Shown here: positions 14,750 to 20,909 of the stretch, piece by piece
How the letters are laid out: every line of letters begins with the position of its first letter
How positions within the stretch are numbered: the stretch's first letter is position 1
Assembly: GCA_007128675.1 (NCBI GenBank)
Contig: SKWY01000431.1
Coordinates: 1 to 20,909, forward strand
Length of the DNA: 20,909 nt
Direction: 5' to 3'
From: Deltaproteobacteria bacterium
GTDB lineage: Bacteria > Myxococcota > Myxococcia > SLRQ01
The notes under the pieces: generated by a model
Database searches by the model: none
Seen by the model: the letters and a program-made list of their open reading frames with translations, nothing else
Told to the model about the DNA's origin: nothing
Made by a program: the position numbers and the translations under genes

Positions 14750-15052
14750 CTCTCTTCCCCATTTCTCTATGTGTCCCATGAATCCGTCGACGGGTCACAT
14801 TGCCCTAAGCAATCGGAAAGGACAAGCCATATAGGTCGGTTCGATGCAAGCCGATTTATAACAGTTACTCACGAGAAATCGACTCGTGGCGGATGACGTT
14901 GTCTCGATTGCTACCAAGTGCAGATTCTAGCGCTACACGAGGATCTGTTCGCGTCCTGTTCCTCAGTGACGGCAAATGCAAATGGTGATCCTTGATTAGT
15001 ATTGGTGCCTTGGAAACCTTCGGTGTCGAAGGCGCCTTCCTAGTGGGCTCAC
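14750..15052. other. 303-base gap between the TPR and RHS genes
   Basis: This gap contains CACGAG-AAATCGA-CTCGTG (14870-14888), a perfect 6-bp-arm inverted repeat about 121 bases upstream of the TPR gene, AT-rich sequence at 14855-14862 (TTTATAAC) that could belong to the TPR gene's promoter, and the RHS-end hairpin at 15017-15032. No clear -35/-10 pair was found. It also contains the doubtful small ORF at 14865-15056. Confidence 0.5.
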
Positions 15053-15056
15053 TCAA
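14865..15056 (-). CDS. small ORF overlapping the RHS stop (63 aa, doubtful)
   Basis: A 63-residue frame starts at TTG (15056-15054) overlapping the RHS gene's TGA (TTGA) and ends at 14865. It begins MSEPTRKAPSTPKVSKAPIL. Its place directly after an RHS C-terminus is where an immunity or partner gene would sit, which is the only reason to list it. There is no good ribosome site, no recognised family, and it contains both hairpins of this gap. It is more likely spurious than real. Confidence 0.15.
   Translation of the reverse strand: MSEPTRKAPSTPKVSKAPILIKDHHLHLPSLRNRTRTDPRVALESALGSNRDNVIRHESISRE
15017..15032 (-). terminator. hairpin downstream of the RHS gene
   Basis: CCTTCG-GTGT-CGAAGG, a perfect 6-bp stem with a 4-base loop, lies 20 bases after the RHS stop. 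Flanking GGTGCCTT…AAGGCGCC can pair with a mismatch in an alternative fold. There is no strong T-run. It is the best terminator candidate for the RHS gene. Confidence 0.4.
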
Positions 15057-18000
15057 TCCTCGTCGTGGTAGCCGCCGTCGTCATCGTCCATGAGACTCTC
15101 GGCCAGGTCTTTTGCCGCTTCCGCCACGTCCTGCAGATCCCCCGCAGGATTTGTGACTGCTTGTGCACCCTTGACAGTGCACTTCACAGCCGTTCGGCCA
15201 CCTCTGCGAACTGATCTGTTCAGACGCGAATGATGCTTCTCAGCCTCATCAACCGCGTCTTCGTCGTAAGGGACATCGGTAATCGTCTCATAGGTTCGGC
15301 GAGTTTCATTGAGGTCATCGCTCTGGACGAGCTTTCGGAGTTCATTAAATATGAGCGCCCCAACCAACAAAGAGGCCGCAGCAGCCACCTCCAGCACCGC
15401 TCGACCAGAAGAATCCTGCGCCGTTATGGGATTGCCGGCAGCATAATCGTACACGGGGGGAGCGGCATCCAAACCGAGCGGGTCGGGAGATAGAAAGGCT
15501 CCAATCATGGGGTCATAGTAGCGAGCTCCCATATAATACAAAGCGGTTTCACTGTCGTACGGAATGCCGTGGAATCCAATCGGGGGGGCATCAATCTCGG
15601 TACCATTCAGGGGCTGTCCGAAGCAGCCCTCCTCCAGAAGAGTCAAAAAGCCATTCTCATCAGAAATACCGATGACTCTGTTCAGTGCGTCCACATGAGT
15701 AAATCGTTGCCGTCCATCATCTGCAACAGCCATGCTCCAGGCGGCCTCTGGCCGTGCATGAACGAACTGCCATTCCGTGCCATCAGGCTCCAGCAAGCGT
15801 ACTAGCCTGTCACTTTCCGGCAAATAACCATAGAACCATGTTCCGTCATCAGTAGTCCGGGAGATTCGCCGGCCCATGGGATCGTAGATGTAGGAGGCAA
15901 GTATGACCTCGCTGCCCTCGGCTCCTCGAGCGACAGACTGCAAATGCCCTCCCGGTCCGTATACATACACAGTTCGATCCGATGGGTCCTCTTGGTTTAC
16001 GCGAAGAATCCGTCTTCCCAAAACGTCATAATCGTATTGATAGACCCCATCGCTTAGCAGCCGGCCTTCGAGATCGCGCTCATAATCATGCTCGCCGGCC
16101 GACATACGGGCGTTGGATCGATCATAGGTATAAGTCTCCAGAGTGTCGCTACATGCTATCAAACGGCCATGTCCATCAAAGGTGTAGTCCCTCTCGTTGC
16201 CATTGACGGTTAGGGTTACCGGTGTGGCTTTGTCCCATGTCCAAGTCAGGACAGTCGTATCAAAGGGAGTAATCTCTTCCTGTCGCACAATTCGGCCGAG
16301 TTCATCCCACTCATAAACAGTATTTGCTCCAGAGGTTCTTTCAATTCCAACAAGTCTGCGGGACAGATCGTAATCATATGAGATCACTTGAATCATGAGC
16401 TGCTGCGAATCCCGCAGATTGACCAAAGATACACGATCGTCGAAGTCCCGTCCCAAGCCAAATTGACCCACTCCGACAAGCTCTGTGTTTATGTTGCCAT
16501 ACAACAGGTTGCGACGAATCGTGAATTCAAGATCAGGCTCTGCTGTGCTTGACCTGAACGCGATTTCGGTCCAGCCGAAACCTGGGCTGATTTCGCGGCG
16601 CTCCACGCCGTGTGGTCCTCCTAACTCGGTCAGGGTGCCATCTTCACCATACGAGAAAGATGCCCATGCACCGGCAGCAGGGCCAAGCCATCTGCGCTCT
16701 TCCATTCTACCCGCATCATCATACGAAAACACTTCGTTGCTACCATCCGCAAAGATCCTTGTGGTCAAACGATTATCATCGTCGTAGACTTCTTCCGTTC
16801 TGCCGCTGGTCGGCTCCTCCGATGCAGATAGCCGCCAGCCTGGCGTCCAATCGAATGTCCATAATCTGCCCTCTCCGTCCGTAGCTTGAAGAACAGGCGA
16901 TACAGGAATCAACGACCCTCCTTGAGACCAAGCTCCGGTTGAGGCTCGAACGATGCTGACGGTATGACCCTCCTCGGGATCGCCGACCGTAAGCTCGATT
17001 AACTCGTTCCATGGATCGTATTCCATACGAATCGTTACGCCGGTGGGTTTGCTCACTTTTGTCGCTCTACCAACGGCGTCGCGTTCGATCTCGGTTATGA
17101 GCTGAGAATTGGGATCATAAGGATCCTGGACCTCCAATCGCGTCATGTTGCCACTAGAATCATAAGTGTATTGATACAGTCTTCCCTCCGGATCCCTGAC
17201 AGATCTTGGAAGACCTCTGGCTGGTCCCGAATCACTTACCGGATCGATTCTGGTAGTTCCGTTGTTTGGATCCGTCCTGGTATCCATCCAACCATGAGAA
17301 TCGTACGTGAAGACGGTGCTGCCATGCCTATCATGAACGCGTTCCACTAGTCGTTCGTCCAAATATGGAAGACCGGTTGGTGTAGACACAACAGGTCGGT
17401 AACGATACATGATTTCTTCGCCGGTAGACTCATTCATCAAGCTGATCAGGCGGCCAACCTCGTCTCTAGCGAGTCTCAACGAGCTGCCATCCGGCATGAC
17501 TGCACGCAACAGGCGTCCAAACGAATCCGTTTCGATCTCTGTCTCATTTCCTGCGGGATTCTGCACCACTAGTCCGCTGGTACCAATCTGCACCCTGGTC
17601 GACCCGGAAGAACGGGTCGGAACGGTTCCGACCGGGATCCTCGCGGGTATGCCTCGGGCTATCCCCAATCCATCCATCGAATCCCGAGTAACCTTTACGT
17701 CATCTTCCGCGAAGGCAGCCGTTACTCTGTCTTCTCCAGGTCTCGCGAACGCTGACAGGCTGCGTCCATTCCATTCGAAGCTCCAAAGATCGTTTGCGTT
17801 TCTTGGGCCCGGAGCCTGCTTCTCGAGGATTCTGCCGTCATCGTCGTACCGAGTCGATATCTGGGCCCCGCAAGGTAGCTCGAACGTATCAGCGTTCGCT
17901 CCACTGCTTGAGCGTCGAAGTTCCCTGCCCGCCGCATCGACAATTCTGTTCAAGTGTCCGGATGAATCGTAAGCAAAGCTCCACAAATCCTCGCCGGAGA

Positions 18001-20818
18001 CCCTAATGCTCGACAAGCGTGGAGGAGGGTGAGGGAGCCCGCAAATCTCGACTTCCTGCTCGAAACTCCAATCACCATCATAATGATACTCTAGAGTTGT
18101 CTCTTCGGGTTTCCCACGACTAAGCAAGAGGCCACGTTCATCGTAGTATTCCACCACATCGCTTTCAAGGACCCTGATATACCCGCCATCCTCCAATGCG
18201 CGAAGGATCGATCCGTCTCCAGCGCCCATGCTTGCGAGAGTTCCACTGTACAAGGGTGCGGTGGTTACCAAATCGTCGGGGTTAGCTCCCCCCATGAATA
18301 TTCGGGTCGAATCAAAGACGGCAATAGATCTAATTGCTCCTGGAGCAGTGTCGCTCAAAAGCCCGCCTGAAACCGTTGGGGGTTGACGTTGTGGGTTCAA
18401 TCTCCTGGCGGAAACCGTTGCAACTTCACCGCCAGGGGTCAGGCGCCTAATAGCGTGGAAATGAGTGTCGAGAAACCATAGATTACCTTCGTTATCGAAG
18501 GTCATGGCTTCAGCGCCTCCTACCACTGCGTCTTGTGCAAAGCCGTCCGTCAAGTCGCTTTCGGACAAAGCATGGCAACGCGGAAACACCTCGGTATCTT
18601 CTTCGTCATAATCATGCACGAAGATACAATCGCTATCAGAGTGTGAGTAATAGAGTCGGCCTGTTGGGTCGAATGCTGCGTTTGGCCATGCCATTGCGGT
18701 GCTCTCGGTGAGCTCTAGCTCTCGAAGTGTTCCATCCACGACTTCATAAGTGCTGCCCATCGGCATGGCGAAGAGAAAACGATCGGAGGTGGGATCGGCT
18801 GCAAGCGTAGACTCAAAACCCCTATATCCACAAAAAGTGGAGTTTAGAGCGGATTCTCCTACTCTAATATCGGTTTGGTCCCCCATCTCGCACGGCTCCG
18901 CGCGACCAACAAGACGAGTAGCGGTTCCATCAGCCTGCAGGTGCGTGATGAAACTGTCGGTAGAGATGAGAAGACCCTCTCCAAAGGGTGCAGGGCTGAT
19001 AGATGTGAGAAGAGCGAATTCTAGATCCGTACCCAGACCCTCGCCGGCAGGCGAGGTTTGCGAGCCGCCTCCCGCAACGTGCACTGGGTTGGTACCATCC
19101 GGACTAAGCCGCCAAACTTCCCGCCGTACCACTAGAGCGACATAGACCATATCCTGTACTACCGCCACTCTGGCGCCTCTTAGATCTGTCTCCAAAACAC
19201 CCACCTCTTCAAATACATCGGCAAGAGGCCGAACTATGGACTCAGACATCTCACTGAAGGTAAGGGCTGGCCAGTCTAGACCTCCCACCAGAGTGACACG
19301 TTGTTGACTGCACCAGGGCTGCACAAGGCGTGTAAGACCCGTCAGGTGCCATCCTTGCCCGAAGGGACTCTTGCTTCTGTTGTCGATCGCTACTGCCACC
19401 TGGCCGCTGCTTCTATGCTCCAATGGGTTGGGGGCTGAAATCTCTCGACCATCTAAATCGGTAAGAACTCCACTGGCCACCGGATTTACGAAAGAGTTGC
19501 TCTCCGATTGAGCCAGATCACCCTCTCCAGTTCGGAGCAACTGGACCTCAGAAACGTAAGTCCCAGGCGCAACTTCGGTCTCTACTAGATCTTCCATGCC
19601 GTCTTCGGTGGCCATTTCCTCCGGTCCGTCGATCTCTTCCATCTCTACTACCACTCCGGGGGCTGCGTTCGTCATGGCACTTTCTTCGACTCCAACAGCG
19701 ATGCTGGTTGTTGTCATCGGAGAAATGACACGCGCCGTGAGACTCTCGCCTGCTCGACCGTCCTTTGCGACGACCGGGACCCTCAAAACCGGCAACACTG
19801 TTCGGCTATCGTAGAACAAGGACAGGGATAGATTCTCGCTTCTACGAATCAACTCCGGGAGGGGGACTCCAACCTGCAGCGCACCGGTTCTAGGATCTAT
19901 GCGAGGATCTCCAGGCATGAAGGGTGATACTGAGCGCTCCAGAAAGGACATTGAGGGAGGCCTTGTGTCGTCGGTCGGTAGTGCTGGCAATGAGGCGGCA
20001 AAGGTAGAGAGATGATCGGTATCGAATCGCAGCGCTCCTTCTTCAATGATACCCACACCAACATCGACCCAGTTCGCACTCTCGGCGTCGAATCGACCAA
20101 CAGGAACGCCTGTTCCCTCTGGGAGATAGTCCAGGGACAAGTGAACCGTTAGGGCTCGGGAAGGCTGAACGCCTCCGGAGTCGATTACCAGTGCGAAGAG
20201 CGTCGAAGAGTGGCCACCATTCGGTTCGGGCAGAGGAGCTGGGAGATAATGGTTTTCTGTCAATGAATCACCAACAGGGATGCGACTCGTAGAAAGAACC
20301 ACGTCTGTTGGAAATGCGTTAGAGGGCACATCTATCAAGATTCCTTGCTCCGATGCGTCGAGCTGGCCTCCGTTTGAACCAACTGCAAGCGTCGCCTCCG
20401 CAGAGAACAGAACGACTGTTCCTATGTCTATGCGAAAGTCATCGCTTCCTCGTAATGACCGTGCGGCGTTGACGTAGCCTTCGGCCGAAACTGAAATCGT
20501 ACGGTGATCCAATGATGCGTCGGTGTAGAACGCAAAGCGTCCTCTCATATCTGTCCTGGAGAGGAGGTCGCCTAATAGCACCTCGGCTCCTTCGATGGGG
20601 GCTGCGCTTTCATAATCAAGGACGGTGCCGAGAACGAGTTGGGATCGGTCCGTCAAGACCGGCGGAGGCTCTTCTCCGTTCCCAGGTCCGTTTCCCGTCC
20701 CGTTTCCGTTTCCGTTTTCTTCGTCTGGGTCGCAGGTGGCGCAGCCGAGCCCAAGGGCGATGGTGATTAGAATTAGTATCCAGAACCTTTCGACGGCGGG
20801 AAGCTTGAGCATTTGCAT
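15053..20818 (-). CDS. exported RHS/YD-repeat protein, teneurin-like architecture, probable lipoprotein
   Basis: A 1921-aa secreted protein. The signal peptide ends at LGLGC (Cys26), a lipobox with non-ideal Gly at -3, followed by a flexible linker ENGNGNGTGNGPGNGEEPPP. Residues about 60-137 are a carboxypeptidase-regulatory-like beta sandwich (VLGTVLDYESAAPIEGAEVL…), then a ZU5-like segment (GGQLDASEQGILIDVPSNAF). Residues about 520-870 look like an NHL/six-bladed propeller (AGGGSQTSPAGEGLG…, AMTFDNEGNLWFLDT). From about 890 there are many YD repeats (YDERGLLLSRG, YDSSGNMTRLE, YDDAGRMEER, FDGHGRLIA). The RHS core ends FHGIPYDSETALYYMGARYY, then SPDPLGLD (to residue 1784). A 137-aa tail follows, with one hydrophobic stretch (VLEVAAAASLLVGALIFNEL) and an acidic end; it matches no toxin known to me. 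ATG 20818 follows AAGGG. RHS barrels enclose a C-terminal payload or serve in contact and adhesion. Confidence 0.92.
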   Translation of the reverse strand: MQMLKLPAVERFWILILITIALGLGCATCDPDEENGNGNGTGNGPGNGEEPPPVLTDRSQLVLGTVLDYESAAPIEGAEVLLGDLLSRTDMRGRFAFYTDASLDHRTISVSAEGYVNAARSLRGSDDFRIDIGTVVLFSAEATLAVGSNGGQLDASEQGILIDVPSNAFPTDVVLSTSRIPVGDSLTENHYLPAPLPEPNGGHSSTLFALVIDSGGVQPSRALTVHLSLDYLPEGTGVPVGRFDAESANWVDVGVGIIEEGALRFDTDHLSTFAASLPALPTDDTRPPSMSFLERSVSPFMPGDPRIDPRTGALQVGVPLPELIRRSENLSLSLFYDSRTVLPVLRVPVVAKDGRAGESLTARVISPMTTTSIAVGVEESAMTNAAPGVVVEMEEIDGPEEMATEDGMEDLVETEVAPGTYVSEVQLLRTGEGDLAQSESNSFVNPVASGVLTDLDGREISAPNPLEHRSSGQVAVAIDNRSKSPFGQGWHLTGLTRLVQPWCSQQRVTLVGGLDWPALTFSEMSESIVRPLADVFEEVGVLETDLRGARVAVVQDMVYVALVVRREVWRLSPDGTNPVHVAGGGSQTSPAGEGLGTDLEFALLTSISPAPFGEGLLISTDSFITHLQADGTATRLVGRAEPCEMGDQTDIRVGESALNSTFCGYRGFESTLAADPTSDRFLFAMPMGSTYEVVDGTLRELELTESTAMAWPNAAFDPTGRLYYSHSDSDCIFVHDYDEEDTEVFPRCHALSESDLTDGFAQDAVVGGAEAMTFDNEGNLWFLDTHFHAIRRLTPGGEVATVSARRLNPQRQPPTVSGGLLSDTAPGAIRSIAVFDSTRIFMGGANPDDLVTTAPLYSGTLASMGAGDGSILRALEDGGYIRVLESDVVEYYDERGLLLSRGKPEETTLEYHYDGDWSFEQEVEICGLPHPPPRLSSIRVSGEDLWSFAYDSSGHLNRIVDAAGRELRRSSSGANADTFELPCGAQISTRYDDDGRILEKQAPGPRNANDLWSFEWNGRSLSAFARPGEDRVTAAFAEDDVKVTRDSMDGLGIARGIPARIPVGTVPTRSSGSTRVQIGTSGLVVQNPAGNETEIETDSFGRLLRAVMPDGSSLRLARDEVGRLISLMNESTGEEIMYRYRPVVSTPTGLPYLDERLVERVHDRHGSTVFTYDSHGWMDTRTDPNNGTTRIDPVSDSGPARGLPRSVRDPEGRLYQYTYDSSGNMTRLEVQDPYDPNSQLITEIERDAVGRATKVSKPTGVTIRMEYDPWNELIELTVGDPEEGHTVSIVRASTGAWSQGGSLIPVSPVLQATDGEGRLWTFDWTPGWRLSASEEPTSGRTEEVYDDDNRLTTRIFADGSNEVFSYDDAGRMEERRWLGPAAGAWASFSYGEDGTLTELGGPHGVERREISPGFGWTEIAFRSSTAEPDLEFTIRRNLLYGNINTELVGVGQFGLGRDFDDRVSLVNLRDSQQLMIQVISYDYDLSRRLVGIERTSGANTVYEWDELGRIVRQEEITPFDTTVLTWTWDKATPVTLTVNGNERDYTFDGHGRLIACSDTLETYTYDRSNARMSAGEHDYERDLEGRLLSDGVYQYDYDVLGRRILRVNQEDPSDRTVYVYGPGGHLQSVARGAEGSEVILASYIYDPMGRRISRTTDDGTWFYGYLPESDRLVRLLEPDGTEWQFVHARPEAAWSMAVADDGRQRFTHVDALNRVIGISDENGFLTLLEEGCFGQPLNGTEIDAPPIGFHGIPYDSETALYYMGARYYDPMIGAFLSPDPLGLDAAPPVYDYAAGNPITAQDSSGRAVLEVAAAASLLVGALIFNELRKLVQSDDLNETRRTYETITDVPYDEDAVDEAEKHHSRLNRSVRRGGRTAVKCTVKGAQAVTNPAGDLQDVAEAAKDLAESLMDDDDGGYHDED

Positions 20819-20879
20819 GAGACCCTTGACGAGGGATTATCAATAGAGAGCGCTGCCCCACATTGGGAGAGAGCTCTTA

Positions 20880-20896
20880 TGGCGGCCTTGCCGCCA
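20880..20896. terminator. strong GC hairpin upstream of the RHS gene
   Basis: TGGCGGC-CTT-GCCGCCA is a perfect 7-bp stem with a 3-base loop, 62 bases upstream of the RHS start. It contains the same 13 bases as the hairpin at 1780-1792. It could end transcripts of a gene beyond the right edge. The remaining 20819-20879 contains GATAAT on the minus strand (20841-20836) as a possible -10 for the RHS gene, without a convincing -35. Confidence 0.4.
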
Positions 20897-20909
20897 GGTC
20901 ACCCAATAC

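Overview
The window is a moderately GC-rich bacterial chromosomal segment, probably from a myxobacteria-like (Myxococcota / former Deltaproteobacteria) lineage. That placement is inferred from large surface lipoproteins with EGF-like Cys-rich repeats, an RHS/YD lipoprotein, a quorum-type LuxR solo and general gene style; there is no rRNA or other marker to prove it. No tRNA, rRNA, CRISPR array, integrase or intact insertion sequence was seen.

Layout, left to right. (1) 1-594: a short tail of a possible upstream gene, then a decayed piece of the N-terminal (nucleotide-binding) domain of a PEP synthase / pyruvate phosphate dikinase, with frameshifts and in-frame stops. (2) 544-1771: a promoter carrying two adjacent perfect palindromes, then a PadR-family repressor gene and a TauE/SafE-type (TSUP) membrane exporter gene, a likely self-regulated pair. 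(3) 1810-5442, minus strand: a tight four-gene operon (GbsR/MarR-like regulator, ABC ATPase, two ABC-2 permeases) in which each start overlaps the previous stop by about 4 bases. Its promoter has an inverted repeat between the presumed -35 and -10. (4) 5720-7981: a membrane glycosyltransferase of family 2 (HpnB-like), divergent from a LuxR-family regulator that keeps the acyl-homoserine-lactone-pocket residues but has no luxI nearby. (5) 8007-11408, minus: a 1133-aa lipoprotein with a Cys-rich stalk containing a recent 114-bp tandem duplication, a bacterial Ig-like domain, FG-GAP/VCBS-like calcium loops and a beta-rich, Ser/Thr-rich C-terminus. (6) 11710-12750: an orphan radical SAM enzyme of the biotin synthase/HydE type. 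(7) 12751-13291: a gap with a two-copy 55-bp-period repeat. (8) 13292-14749, minus: a TPR lipoprotein with a cadherin-like Ig domain and a Glu/Ala/Lys tail. (9) 15053-20818, minus: a 1921-aa exported RHS/YD-repeat protein built like a bacterial teneurin, ending in a 137-aa unrecognised tail.

Functional reading: the left third is transport and its local control (PadR-TSUP; GbsR-ABC). The right two thirds is mainly cell-surface protein genes (three exported, probably lipid-anchored proteins totalling about 3,500 residues) with a signal-responsive regulator and two enzymes between them. The most unusual items are the RHS lipoprotein with its unassigned tail and a small ORF overlapping its stop, the Cys-rich/VCBS lipoprotein with a possible pore-like C-terminus, and the orphan radical SAM gene.
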